A DNA stretch of 64,000 nt from Kitasatospora sp. GP82 (GTDB taxonomy: Bacteria; Actinomycetota; Actinomycetes; Streptomycetales; Streptomycetaceae): assembly GCF_029892105.1 (NCBI RefSeq), contig NZ_JARZAJ010000001.1, positions 305,914 through 369,913 on the forward strand, read 5' to 3'. A program made the translations under genes and the position numbers. Under the pieces are notes generated by a model. The model had not been told where the DNA came from and made no database searches. It saw nothing but the letters and a program-made list of their open reading frames with translations. Positions 1 through 8,309 of the stretch are shown here, in pieces (position 1 is the stretch's first letter; the number at the start of each line of letters is the position of its first letter).

Positions 1-171
1 TGCGTCGTCCTCGGCGATCAGGCCGAAGACGGCCGGGTTCTCGCCGAACAGGGCGTCGCGCAGTTGCTCCTCGGTCGCCTTCGCCTCGTCCAGGGCCTTC
101 TCGTACTCGGCCAGCTCGCGGATCATGGCGTGGATGACGGGGACGTCGGTGATGACAGCGCTGCGGATCAT
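1..171 (-). CDS. GNAT family N-acetyltransferase (N-terminal part, cut by window edge)
   Basis: Only the first 57 codons are in the window; the gene runs off the left edge on the minus strand. The ATG at 171-169 gives a protein opening MIRSAVITDVPVIHAMIREL followed by AEYEKALDEAKATEEQL, the usual N-terminus of the SSAT-like GNAT subgroup, which transfers an acetyl group from acetyl-CoA to small amines or peptides. The acetyl-CoA binding motif lies outside the window, so activity cannot be judged. It points the same way as sodN, which is about 160 bp upstream, but a strong hairpin separates them, so it is probably a separate transcript. Substrate unknown. Confidence 0.8.
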   Translation of the reverse strand, partial: MIRSAVITDVPVIHAMIRELAEYEKALDEAKATEEQLRDALFGENPAVFGLIAEDDA

Positions 172-271
172 ATGGCGAGCGTACTCGCGGACCGGGTGCC
201 GACGGGATGGTGTTTTCGCGGCGTGAGACGGCTCGCCGGACCGGGCCTGGGCGGGATGCCGACCGGGGACG

Positions 272-334
272 CCCGAGGGCCCGGCCGCTGAACCAGGGGA
301 ACAGCGGCCGGGCCCTCCAGGGTGCCGATCGTGA
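272..334 (-). ncRNA. Candidate s-SodF-type small RNA from the sodN 3'UTR
   Basis: In S. coelicolor, nickel regulation of the two superoxide dismutases includes a small RNA processed from the sodN 3'UTR that base-pairs with the sodF ribosome-binding region. Here the equivalent 3'UTR is short and ends in a 15-bp hairpin whose loop carries UUCCCCUGG, which can pair with a Shine-Dalgarno of the form CCAGGGGAA. The sodF target gene is not in this window, so pairing cannot be tested. Position and the loop sequence are seen; function is inferred from the relative. Confidence 0.45.
276..316 (-). terminator. Strong hairpin terminator of sodN
   Basis: A perfect 15-bp stem (276-290 pairing with 302-316) closes an 11-nt loop, 19 nt downstream of the sodN stop codon. 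On the sodN strand the loop reads TTCCCCTGGTT. No U-tract follows, which is common in high-GC actinobacteria. It should end sodN mRNA and stabilise its 3' end. Confidence 0.8.
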
Positions 335-733
335 TCAGGCAGCCTTCTTGGTCTCCCAGAAGATCGCGTCGATGTCGGCGATCAGGTCGAGCAGCGCCTG
401 GCCGGTGGCCGGGTCGGTCGACGCCTTGGCGGCCGAGGCGGCCTTGCCGGCGCGGTTGAACAGGTCGTGCAGCTGCGGGTACTTCTCGAAGTGCGGGGCC
501 TTGAAGTAGTCGGTGTGCAGCACCGAGAGGTGGTGCTTGACCAGCTCGGCGCGCTCCTCCTTGATGACGATGGCGCGCGCCCGGAAGTGCGCGTCCTCGT
601 TGGCCTGGTACTTCTCCTGAGTGGCCTTCACGGACTCGGCCTCGATGCGGGCCTGGGCCGGGTCGTACACACCGCAGGGCAGGTCGCAGTGGGCGTGGGC
701 GGTGGCGCGAGGTGCAAACAGACGAGAGAACAT
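335..733 (-). CDS. sodN: Nickel-containing superoxide dismutase
   Basis: 132-residue precursor that dismutates superoxide to oxygen and peroxide in the cytoplasm. Residues 1-14 (MFSRLFAPRATAHA) are the leader removed during maturation; the mature chain starts with the nickel hook HCDLPCGVY, in which His1, Cys2 and Cys6 bind Ni. The four-helix body follows with normal length for the family. The ATG at 733 is preceded by AAGGAAGGACTCCC, a good ribosome-binding site. It lies head to head with sodX, the peptidase expected to remove the leader, across 183 bp. In Streptomyces sodN is induced by nickel while the iron enzyme sodF is repressed by Nur; no Nur box was identified here. Very secure call. 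Confidence 0.97.
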   Translation of the reverse strand: MFSRLFAPRATAHAHCDLPCGVYDPAQARIEAESVKATQEKYQANEDAHFRARAIVIKEERAELVKHHLSVLHTDYFKAPHFEKYPQLHDLFNRAGKAASAAKASTDPATGQALLDLIADIDAIFWETKKAA

Positions 734-916
734 GGGAGTCCTTCCTTAGATCGTCTTCCCGCGCCTGAGATTACCCCGCCACCGGTCCTGTTTCTCGGCT
801 GGGCCGGGGGCCTAGGGCAAAAGAAGGAGGTCCAACCGGTCGATATCGGACGGGCCCGGGCCCCTCGCCCGATCGGAGGGAGGCCGAGGGCGTCGCACCG
901 GGACAGGGGAGAGTAC

Positions 917-1351
917 ATGACGGAGAGTAGGGCGGGCGGGCAGCCGCCGTTCGGGATGATCGACGTGGCCGGTCCGTCGATGCGCCCCACCCTGCTGGAG
1001 GGCGACCAGGTGCTGGTCCGGTACGGCGCGCGGATCAGACCGGGTGCGGTGGTGCTGTTCCGTCACCCGCTGCGGCAGGACCTGCTGGTGGTCAAGCGGG
1101 CGGCCGGACGGCGGCGCGGCGGGTGGTGGCTGCTGTCCGACAACCCGCTGGTGCTGACGGACAGCCGGGAGTACGGCGCGGTACCGGACGAACTGGTGCT
1201 CGGCCGGGTGCTGCTGCGCCTTCGCCCGCGCCCGGCCTGGCTGGCGCCGTCGGCCGCGCTGGAGCGGGCCCTGACGTACGGTCCGCTGGCCCGCTTCGGG
1301 TGGCTGGCGGCCCGGTGCGGGGTCTACCGGCCGGTCAGCTTCGAGCTGTGA
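917..1351 (+). CDS. sodX: Nickel-type superoxide dismutase maturation protease
   Basis: 144-residue single-domain S26 (signal-peptidase-like) protease. The motif GPSMRPTL holds the nucleophile Ser21, and VVKRA holds the general base Lys60, forming a Ser/Lys dyad. There is no clear transmembrane anchor, consistent with cytoplasmic processing of the SodN leader rather than export. The ATG at 917 was chosen because GGGGAG lies 5-10 nt upstream and the family fold begins directly after it. The divergent neighbour sodN supports the assignment: the two genes are paired in most organisms with Ni-SOD. Substrate specificity is inferred from context. Confidence 0.92.
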   Translation: MTESRAGGQPPFGMIDVAGPSMRPTLLEGDQVLVRYGARIRPGAVVLFRHPLRQDLLVVKRAAGRRRGGWWLLSDNPLVLTDSREYGAVPDELVLGRVLLRLRPRPAWLAPSAALERALTYGPLARFGWLAARCGVYRPVSFEL

Positions 1352-1363
1352 GTGCGGCGACGG

Positions 1364-1948
1364 CTACCCGGCGAGCGCGACCCGCTGGGCCTCCTCGCGC
1401 TTGCGGGCCCGGTAGGCGGCGACGTTGGCGCGGGTGGCGCAGCGGTCGGAGCAGTAGCGGCGCGAGCGGTTGGTCGAGGTGTCCAGGTAGGCGTTGCGGC
1501 AGGGCGCGGCCTGGCAGATGCCGAGCCGGTCGACGCCCATCTCGGTCAGATGGATGGCCAGGCCCATGCACGCGACGGCGGTGAAGTTGGCCGCGGCGGT
1601 GGGCGCGTTGTCGGCCAGGTGCAGGTGCCAGCGCGGCTGCCCGGCCTCGTTCAGGTCGTCGTGCCCGGAGATCAGCGGGCTGACCGGGTACTCGACCATC
1701 AGGCTGTTCAGCAGGTCCACCGCCCGGACCTGGTCGCCCTCGGCGGCCGACTCGAAGACCCCGCGCAGCCGGACTCGGACGCCCCGCAGCCGGGGCAGGT
1801 CGCTCTCGTCCGCCAGCGCGGAAGCCCGCGAGGGCGAACCGAACAGGGCGCGGACGGCATCCACCGAGGTCAGCGCGTCGGTGCCGCGGTCCGGCTCCTC
1901 GCTGTTCACCAGCCGGACTGCATAGTCGGCGTACGAGGCGAGCTCCAC
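1364..1948 (-). CDS. CGNR zinc-finger / ABATE-domain protein
   Basis: 194 residues. The N-terminal ~130 residues resemble the ABATE (putative stress-induced regulator) domain, with the typical ASYADYAVRLVNSEEPDRG opening. The C-terminal ~45 residues form the CGNR zinc finger: a C(QAAP)C pair and a YCSDRC pair as Zn ligands, followed by the conserved basic helix ATRANVAAYRARKREE. These proteins are presumed DNA-binding regulators, but targets are unknown. GTG start at 1948 with GGAAGGACC just upstream. It is transcribed alone; the ABC transporter operon upstream of it ends in its own hairpin at 2017-2047. Confidence 0.88.
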   Translation of the reverse strand: MELASYADYAVRLVNSEEPDRGTDALTSVDAVRALFGSPSRASALADESDLPRLRGVRVRLRGVFESAAEGDQVRAVDLLNSLMVEYPVSPLISGHDDLNEAGQPRWHLHLADNAPTAAANFTAVACMGLAIHLTEMGVDRLGICQAAPCRNAYLDTSTNRSRRYCSDRCATRANVAAYRARKREEAQRVALAG

Positions 1949-2016
1949 GGTGGTCCTTCCAGGGCCGGTAACGGGCGAGCTGCGTCCAGGGTATTACCTG
2001 GCGGCGGAACGCGTCA

Positions 2017-2047
2017 GCGCCCGGCAGGAACGGAACCTGCCGGGCGC
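2017..2047 (-). terminator. Hairpin terminator of the amino-acid ABC operon
   Basis: Perfect 12-bp stem, GCGCCCGGCAGG (2017-2028) with CCTGCCGGGCGC (2036-2047), and a 7-nt loop, 13 nt after the ATPase stop codon. No U-tract. Confidence 0.75.
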
Positions 2048-2060
2048 CGGACGGTGGAGG

Positions 2061-2852
2061 TCAGAGCACCTTGGAGAGGAATGCCTTGGTGCGCTCGTGC
2101 TGCGGGTCGGTGAGGACGTCGCGGGGGTGGCCGGACTCGACCACGACGCCGCCGTCCATGAAGACCAGCGCGTCGCCGACCTCGCGGGCGAAGCCCATCT
2201 CATGGGTGACGACGATCATCGTCATGCCCTCCTCGGCGAGGCCGCGCATGACGTCCAGGACGTCGCCGACCAGCTCGGGGTCGAGCGCCGAGGTGGGTTC
2301 GTCGAAGAGCATCAGCTTGGGCTTCATGGCCAGCGCGCGGGCGATCGCGACGCGCTGCTGCTGGCCGCCGGAGAGCTGGGTGGGGTAGTTGCCCGCCTTG
2401 TCGGCCAGGCCGACCCGCTCGAGCAGGGCCATCGCCCGCTCCTTGGCGTCGGTCCTGTTCTCCTTCTTGACCTGGACGGGCGCCTCGATGACGTTCTCCA
2501 GGGCCGTCATGTGCGGGAACAGGTTGAACCGCTGGAAGACCATCCCGATGTCGCGGCGCTTGAGCGCGACCTCGCGGTCCTTGAGCTCGTGGAGCTTGTC
2601 GCCCTTCATCCGGTAGCCGACCAGCTCGCCGTCGACGGACAGGAAGCCGCCGTTGATCTTCTCCAGGTGGTTGATGCACCGCAGGAAGGTCGACTTGCCG
2701 GAGCCGGAGGGGCCGATCAGGCAGAACACCTCGTTCCGCCTGACCTCCAGGTCGATGCCCTTGAGCACCTCGACCAGGCCGTAGGACTTGCGGACTCCCT
2801 CGGCCTTGACCATCGGCTGGTCGGAGGTCGGGGGCTGCACCAGGCCGGTCAT
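2061..2852 (-). CDS. Polar amino-acid ABC transporter, ATP-binding protein (GlnQ type)
   Basis: 263-residue ATPase that powers the adjacent permease. Walker A is GPSGSGKST (residues 47-55), the Q-loop is in [11 protein letters not shown], the signature is LSGGQQQR (160-167) and Walker B is [11 protein letters not shown]. This pattern and length match the polar amino-acid (PAAT) class. The ATG at 2852 overlaps the permease stop codon in an ATGA, indicating translational coupling. It is the last gene of the operon, followed by a hairpin. Glutamine, glutamate or another polar amino acid is the likely cargo; sequence alone does not settle it. Confidence 0.95.
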   Translation of the reverse strand: MTGLVQPPTSDQPMVKAEGVRKSYGLVEVLKGIDLEVRRNEVFCLIGPSGSGKSTFLRCINHLEKINGGFLSVDGELVGYRMKGDKLHELKDREVALKRRDIGMVFQRFNLFPHMTALENVIEAPVQVKKENRTDAKERAMALLERVGLADKAGNYPTQLSGGQQQRVAIARALAMKPKLMLFDEPTSALDPELVGDVLDVMRGLAEEGMTMIVVTHEMGFAREVGDALVFMDGGVVVESGHPRDVLTDPQHERTKAFLSKVL

Positions 2853-3823
2853 ACGTGACCACCTCCCTCAAGGCCGGGGACGACGTCGGACTTGCCGCTC
2901 GGCACCGGCTTCCCGGTGAACAGGTTGCGCAGCCGCCCCAGCGGAGTGGGTGGGAGAGTCCGGTTCGCACCACGAGCGTAGTACCGCTCGATGTAGTACT
3001 GGCCGATGGTCAGGATCGAGGTCAGCAGCAGGTACCAGATGCTCACCGCGATCAGCACCGGAATGGTCTGGAAGGTCCGCGAGAAGATGTTGTGCCCGGC
3101 CTGGTAGAGCTCCTCCAGTGCGATGACGCTCGCCAGCGAGGAGGTCTTCAGCATCGAGATGGTCTCGTTGCCGGTCGGCGGGATGATCACGCGCATGGCC
3201 TGCGGCAGCACGATCCGGCGCAGCGTGGCGGCGCGGCTCATGCCGAGGGCGTGCGCTGCCTCGGTCTGTCCCTCGTCCACCGACTGGAGACCGCCGCGGA
3301 CGATCTCCGCCATGTAGGCGGCCTCGTTGAGGCCGAGGCCGAGCAGCGCCGCGACGAAGACCGGGATCAGCGTGTTGGTCGAGGTGGAGACGAACTCCGG
3401 GCCGAACGGGATGCCGATCGACAGCTTGGCCCAGATCGCGGCCAGGAAGTTCCAGAACACCAGCTGCACAAGGACCGGGGTGCCGCGGAAGACCCAGATG
3501 TAGAACCAGGCGGTGCCGGACAGCAGTGGGTTGGGGGACAGCCGCATCACCGCGAGGATGATGCCGCCGAGCACGCCCATCACCATGGCCAGCGCGGTCA
3601 GTTCCAGGGTGACCACGAGGCCGTGCAGGATCTGCGAGTCGAAGAGGGTGTCGCCGACGACGTTCCATTCGAAGGCGGGGTTGTAGATCAGGGCGTGCAG
3701 CAGCATCAGTGCGAGCACGATGACGACGAGGGCTCCGGCCCATCGTCCGGGGTGGCGGACCGGGACGGCCTTGATGTTCTCGTGCCGTCCCGGCGTCACC
3801 TCCCCGCGATCGGAAGAGTTCAC
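2849..3823 (-). CDS. Polar amino-acid ABC transporter, permease
   Basis: 324 residues if translation starts at the GTG at 3823 ([20 protein letters not shown]). An in-frame upstream extension exists, but it overlaps the preceding gene's end and looks non-coding. Several membrane spans follow, and the EAA loop that docks the ATPase is in [21 protein letters not shown]. It has the HisM/GlnP-type layout with a long hydrophilic C-tail. The start lies 35 nt after the substrate-binding protein's stop, and the end overlaps the ATPase start by 4 bp, so the three genes form one operon. A truncated paralogue of its N-terminal half is found at 35684-35986. Confidence 0.93.
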   Translation of the reverse strand: MNSSDRGEVTPGRHENIKAVPVRHPGRWAGALVVIVLALMLLHALIYNPAFEWNVVGDTLFDSQILHGLVVTLELTALAMVMGVLGGIILAVMRLSPNPLLSGTAWFYIWVFRGTPVLVQLVFWNFLAAIWAKLSIGIPFGPEFVSTSTNTLIPVFVAALLGLGLNEAAYMAEIVRGGLQSVDEGQTEAAHALGMSRAATLRRIVLPQAMRVIIPPTGNETISMLKTSSLASVIALEELYQAGHNIFSRTFQTIPVLIAVSIWYLLLTSILTIGQYYIERYYARGANRTLPPTPLGRLRNLFTGKPVPSGKSDVVPGLEGGGHV

Positions 3824-3858
3824 GGTGAGTCGCCTCAGTGGGTCTCGTTCGGCGGGGG

Positions 3859-4782
3859 TCAGCTCTTGGCGGCGTTGATTTCGGCCTTGTCGATGGCCCC
3901 GGCCTCGACGCCCCACTTCTGCAGGATCTGCTTGTAGGTGCCGTCGTCCATCAGGGACTGGACGGCGCCCTGGACGGCCTTGGCGAGGGCGGAGCCCTTC
4001 GCCACCACGACGCCGTACGGGGCGCTGTCGGTGGTCGGGCCGAGCTTCTCCAGCTGGCCGTTGGTCTGCTTGAGCGCGTAGTCGACGACCGGGGAGTCGG
4101 CCAGCATGACCTGGTCGCGGCCGGCCACCAGCGACTGGGTGACGTCCGTCTGGAGGGAGAACTTGTCACCGTCGTTCGGGATGGCGGGCTTGCCCGCCTT
4201 GATGCAGGCCGGGCTCAGGGTGTCCTTGACCAGGCCGGCCTGGGTGGTGCCGGTCTGGACGGCGACCTTCTTGCCGCACAGGTCGTCGGCGGCGATCTTG
4301 TCCGGGTTGCCCTTCTTGACCGCCATCGCGGTGCCCGCAGTGAAGTAGCTGATCATGTCGACCGTCTTCTCGCGCTCCTTGGTGTCGGTGAAGGAGCTCA
4401 TGCCCAGCTGGTACTTCTTCGCGTCGATGCCCGGGATGATCGAGGTGAAGTCGGCATTCTGCACATCGGCGGTCAGGCCCAGCTTCTGTGCGATGGCCTT
4501 GGCCAGATCGACGTCCATGCCGACGATGTTGCCCTTGTCGTCCTTGAACTCGTTCGGCGCGTAGGAGGCGTCGGCACCGACCACGAGCTTGCCGCTCGAC
4601 TTCACGTCGGCGGGGACGAGCGCGGCCAGCGACGGGTCGGCGGAGACGGCCTTGGCCGTGGCGCTCGGAGCGCCGCCGGAGGAAGAGCTGGTGCTGCTGC
4701 CGCAGGCGGTCAGGGCCAGGGTGGCGGTCGCGAGGACGGCGCCGGCGGCGAGGAGGCGGGAGCGCGAGGTGCGGACGATCAT
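3859..4782 (-). CDS. Polar amino-acid ABC transporter, substrate-binding lipoprotein
   Basis: 307 residues, SBP family 3. The signal peptide ends in the lipobox LTAC (cysteine near residue 27), so the mature protein is lipid-anchored outside the membrane. The binding fold starts at SGKLVVGADASYAPNEFKDD, with GMDVDLAKAIAQKLGL typical of glutamate/glutamine binders. The ATG at 4782 was chosen over the longer open frame because AGGAGGAG stands directly upstream and the signal peptide begins there. First gene of the binding protein-permease-ATPase operon. A second binding protein of the same family lies 333 bp upstream. Confidence 0.94.
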   Translation of the reverse strand: MIVRTSRSRLLAAGAVLATATLALTACGSSTSSSSGGAPSATAKAVSADPSLAALVPADVKSSGKLVVGADASYAPNEFKDDKGNIVGMDVDLAKAIAQKLGLTADVQNADFTSIIPGIDAKKYQLGMSSFTDTKEREKTVDMISYFTAGTAMAVKKGNPDKIAADDLCGKKVAVQTGTTQAGLVKDTLSPACIKAGKPAIPNDGDKFSLQTDVTQSLVAGRDQVMLADSPVVDYALKQTNGQLEKLGPTTDSAPYGVVVAKGSALAKAVQGAVQSLMDDGTYKQILQKWGVEAGAIDKAEINAAKS

Positions 4783-5115
4783 GGGGGGAGAACTCCTCCT
4801 GTGCGAGAGGTCGGGTGGAGGTCGTGCCAGAGGTCCTGTCTGTCGCCACCCTCCGCCGGGATCGACGAGTGATCGAACAGCCTCGACGAGGGTGACTCCT
4901 CCCAGCTGCCAGGCCGGGGTGGGCAGTTGCGATCCGAGTTGGGGGAATCCTGCCACCCGGTGTAGCTGATCGGGTCCATATTCAGATCAAAATCGGATAA
5001 CGGGGACTCGACATGTCCGCTATTCGGACGAATTCCGCGCTCCTGTCACCCTGCGTATGAGTATGCAGACCTTGAGGCACAAATCCGGGTAATCCGACCT
5101 CTCCCTGACCAGGCG
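4783..5115. promoter_or_regulatory. Leader between the two binding-protein genes
   Basis: 333 bp without a gene, locally AT-richer than its surroundings around 4975-5030, which suits a minus-strand promoter for the binding protein-permease-ATPase operon. It contains a small inverted repeat, GTCCG-5 nt-CGGAC, at 5015-5029 that could be an operator or the end of the upstream transcript. No known regulator motif was recognised. Confidence 0.35.
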
Positions 5116-6036
5116 TCAGAATCCCCCGTTGATCACCGCGTTCTGTGCCGCACCGGCCGAAACGTTCCACTTGGCGAGAATCTTGTCGTACGCGCCGCTG
5201 CGGATCACCCGGTCGAGCGCCTTGGCCAGCAGGTCCCGCAGCGCACTGTCGGACTTTCGCAGCGCGATTCCGTACGGACCCGGCTGAAGCTGCGCGCTGG
5301 CGACCTGGAACTGACCGGCATTGGTCGTCGCGGCATATGCGGCCACCGGGAAGTCGTTCAGGTCTGCGGTCGCCTTGCCCGAGGAGACTTCCGCCAGTGC
5401 CTGCTCGTCGGTGTCCACCTGGTGCACGGTCAGCGGCTTCTTCAGCTTGGTACAGGAACCGGTCTGCCGGTCGGCGACCGCCGCCTGGGTGGTGCCGCGC
5501 TGGAGTGCGACGGTGTGACCGCACAGATCGTCCAGGGCCCTGATGCCCTTCGGGTTGTCCTTCTGGACGAGGATCGAGGTGCCGGCGATGAAGTAGTCGA
5601 CGAAGTCGACCCCGGGAGCGACCGCCTTGCCGCTGTCGTCGGTGCCGTCCCGGCGCTGGCGGTCGTCGCTCAGCGCGGACATCGCCACGTCGAAGTCCTT
5701 GGCCTGCAGGGCGTTGAACAGCTTGTCGAAGGAGGTGTCCACGAACTCCACCTTGAGCCCGAGCTCCTTGCCCACCGCCTCGGCGATGTCCGGGTCGAGC
5801 CCGGTCGCCTCGCCGTTCTGGCCCTTGAACTCCACCGGCGCGTAGTTGAGGTCCGAGCCGATCCTCAGAACCCCGGCGGACTTGACGGAGTCGGGGAGCT
5901 TTCCGTGCAGGTCCTCGCTGCCCGCCTTGGGCGACGGCGAACCGCCGCCGCACGCCGTGAGCAGCAGTGACCCGGCCGCCAGGGCCACGCAGGCCCGTGC
6001 GGCGCGGCTCGAGGTCAGTGGCGTCGTTCGGTGCAT
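5116..6036 (-). CDS. Second polar amino-acid substrate-binding lipoprotein
   Basis: 306 residues, SBP family 3. Lipoprotein signal with lipobox LLTAC, then a Gly/Ser/Pro linker and the binding fold (KSAGVLRIGSDLNYAPVEFK; GLDPDIAEAVGKELGLKVEF). It is clearly paralogous to the binding protein downstream but diverged in the ligand pocket, so it may present a different amino acid to the same permease. The ATG at 6036 follows AGGAGGAGCC, which fixes the start inside a longer open frame. Same strand and 333 bp upstream of the transporter operon; whether it is cotranscribed is unclear. Confidence 0.92.
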   Translation of the reverse strand: MHRTTPLTSSRAARACVALAAGSLLLTACGGGSPSPKAGSEDLHGKLPDSVKSAGVLRIGSDLNYAPVEFKGQNGEATGLDPDIAEAVGKELGLKVEFVDTSFDKLFNALQAKDFDVAMSALSDDRQRRDGTDDSGKAVAPGVDFVDYFIAGTSILVQKDNPKGIRALDDLCGHTVALQRGTTQAAVADRQTGSCTKLKKPLTVHQVDTDEQALAEVSSGKATADLNDFPVAAYAATTNAGQFQVASAQLQPGPYGIALRKSDSALRDLLAKALDRVIRSGAYDKILAKWNVSAGAAQNAVINGGF

Positions 6037-6716
6037 GCTGGCTCCTCCTGTTGGGAGAGGTCGTGCTGTGCCACCGGGCGCGCGCGGTGTACGGATGGAC
6101 CGGGGGCCGTGTCCCGCAAGGGTCACGGCCCGGGACCGACCGGTGGCCGAAAGTGGGATCCTCCCATCCCGGCCTGCCGGGCCAGAGGGCGGGTGTGTCA
6201 GAATCTGGTATCGGGTGACCCCCGAACAGAACGCAGACCGCCGGGCCCACTCCGTCGATAGGGCGGGGAAGACCCGGGGTGCGCAGGACCGGAAGTCGAA
6301 GACGCCGACTCTGGATCCGAGGCGCCGACTCCCCTCCGTGTCTGTGTTCACCCGTGCGGGTGCGCGTGCTCAGTCGCCGTTGTCGACACCGGCCGCCAGG
6401 TTCTTCCGAAACCGGTGGCTGTCAAGTGGTGATCAAGCGATGACGAGCACGTTAAGAGGACAAAAAGGCATAGGTGCGATGCCTTGGTCCGACCTAGGCT
6501 CGACGTCCGGCCATGGCCGGACGACGCTCTGGCAGACCGGAAGCACAGCGTAGAAAACCCATACCCTCACCCAGAGGGCGCGCCCGACGGCCGCGCCCCG
6601 ACCCGGCTCCGGGCACGCTCTCGTGTACCCGGGGTTCCCGCTTCCCCTCCCGGGAGGCGGCAGGGTCGAGAGCCCGTCGGCCGAGCGCCCTCGCCGATCA
6701 TGACGAAGAGGTCATC
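6037..6716. other. Divergent intergenic region between binding-protein gene and malic enzyme gene
   Basis: 680 bp with no convincing gene on either strand. It must hold the minus-strand promoter of the binding protein (close to 6050-6200) and the plus-strand promoter of the malic enzyme. An AT-richer patch at 6430-6475 (TTAAGAGGACAAAAAGGCAT) is the likeliest site of the latter. No riboswitch, leader peptide or strong terminator was recognised. Confidence 0.4.
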
Positions 6717-7913
6717 GTGGCAGCGGAGATCATCCACCCGAACACCCAGGACACCGACGACCCCGTCGACGCCGTCTTCGCGCTGCATCGCGGCGGCAAG
6801 ATGGAGGTGCGCGCCACGGTGCCGGTGCGCGACGCGGACGACCTGTCCCTCGCCTACACGCCGGGTGTGGCCCGGGTCTGCACGGCCATCGCCGAGCAGC
6901 CCGAGCTGGTCAACGACTACACCTGGAAGTCCAACGTGGTCGCGGTCGTCACCGACGGCACCGCCGTGCTGGGTCTCGGTGACATCGGCCCCGAGGCGTC
7001 GCTGCCCGTGATGGAGGGCAAGGCGATCCTGTTCAAGCAGTTCGGTGGCGTGGACGCGGTCCCGATCGCGCTGAACTGCACCGGAGTCGACGAAATCGTG
7101 GAGACCGTCGTCCGGCTCGCCCCGTCCTTCGGCGGCGTCAACCTGGAGGACATCTCCGCTCCGCGCTGCTTCGAGATCGAGCGCCGGCTCCAGGAAGCCC
7201 TGGACATCCCGATCTTCCACGACGACCAGCACGGCACCGCGATCGTCAGCACCGCCGCCCTGTGGAACGCCGCCAAGGTGACCAACCGTGAGATCGGCGA
7301 CCTGCGCGCCGTCATCTCGGGTGCGGGCGCGGCGGGTATCGCCATCGCCAAGATGCTGGTCGCGGCCGGTATCGGCGACGTGGCGGTCTGCGACCGGAAC
7401 GGCGTGGTCCACCAGGGCCGCGAGGACCTGACCGACGTCAAGGCCGAGATCGCCGCCCTGACCAACAGGACCGGGCTCAAGGGCTCGCTGGCCGAGGCGC
7501 TCGCGGGCGCCGACGTCTTCATCGGCGTCTCCGGCGGCACGGTGCCCGAGGAGGTCGTGGCCACCATGGCCGAGGGCTGCTTCATCTTCGCGATGGCCAA
7601 CCCCAACCCCGAGATCCACCCCGAGATCGCGCACAAGTACGCGGCCGTGGTGGCCACCGGGCGCAGCGACTTCCCCAACCAGATCAACAACGTGCTGGCC
7701 TTCCCCGGGATCTTCGCCGGTGCGCTCCAGGTGCGGGCCAGCCGGATCACCGAGGGCATGAAGCTGGCCGCCGCCAAGGCGCTGGCCGCCGTCGTCGCCG
7801 ACGAGTTGACGCCGCAGAAGGTCATCCCCTCGCCCTTCGACGAGCGGGTCGCCCCGGCGGTCACCAAGGCCGTCGCCGAGGCCGCCCGCAGCGAGGGCGT
7901 CGCCCGGCGGTAA
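6717..7913 (+). CDS. NAD(P)-dependent malic enzyme
   Basis: 398 residues: oxidative decarboxylation of malate to pyruvate and CO2. The N-terminal malic domain has [16 protein letters not shown] and the catalytic/metal region with [13 protein letters not shown] and [15 protein letters not shown]. The C-terminal NAD-binding domain has the Rossmann loop [19 protein letters not shown]. The length matches the short bacterial form without a phosphotransacetylase tail. The GTG at 6717 (VAAEIIHPN) was chosen because the domain begins there and GAAGAGG lies just upstream. Cofactor preference cannot be read with confidence; a Streptomyces relative in the same gene neighbourhood is NADP-dependent. Confidence 0.93.
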   Translation: MAAEIIHPNTQDTDDPVDAVFALHRGGKMEVRATVPVRDADDLSLAYTPGVARVCTAIAEQPELVNDYTWKSNVVAVVTDGTAVLGLGDIGPEASLPVMEGKAILFKQFGGVDAVPIALNCTGVDEIVETVVRLAPSFGGVNLEDISAPRCFEIERRLQEALDIPIFHDDQHGTAIVSTAALWNAAKVTNREIGDLRAVISGAGAAGIAIAKMLVAAGIGDVAVCDRNGVVHQGREDLTDVKAEIAALTNRTGLKGSLAEALAGADVFIGVSGGTVPEEVVATMAEGCFIFAMANPNPEIHPEIAHKYAAVVATGRSDFPNQINNVLAFPGIFAGALQVRASRITEGMKLAAAKALAAVVADELTPQKVIPSPFDERVAPAVTKAVAEAARSEGVARR

Positions 7914-7928
7914 CGGCAGCAGGGCCGT

Positions 7929-8180
7929 CAGGGGCGCGGGCGTCGCGCGATGGTGACGGCCACAGGCTGTCAGGGGCGCGGGGCTCTGCCTGATCGACTG
8001 CGTGCGCGAAGCGGAAGGCGACTCCGTGCAGCCGGGGGCGGTGGGCAGGTTGCACGTGGTGGCCTCCCGGTGGGGCGGTGCAACTTGTCCACCGGAGGTC
8101 CGTGCGGCCCGAGGCCTTCCGCGGCGCGCAGTTCCCCGCGCCCCTGGGGTTGCCCCTTGCTGCTGGGGGTTGCCCCTTTG
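7929..8180. repeat. GC-rich dispersed inverted repeat downstream of the malic enzyme gene
   Basis: The gap 7914-8309 has no gene. It holds AGGGGCGCGG (from 7930), a fuller copy at 7971-8010 (GGGGCGCGGGGCTCTGCC followed by ACTGCGTGCGCGA) and the reverse form GCGCAGTTCCCCGCGCCCC at about 8126-8144, so the RNA can fold back on itself. The same sequence family recurs downstream of lon (21857-21954), downstream of the MFS gene (26452-26622) and after the phosphatase gene (63812 on). Similar GC-rich 3' repeats are common in Streptomyces and may act as terminators or mRNA 3' stabilisers. Confidence 0.7.
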
Positions 8181-8309
8181 CGCCTGGGCCTCTTCTGCGT
8201 CCGGGGGTGCCTGTCCGTCCTGGGCCGGCCGGCGGAGCCGGGGACACGCGGTGGAGGTCACATCCGCGCGTGGTTCCGAGCCACGGCCGGCGCGGCTATC
8301 GTCCGGGAC

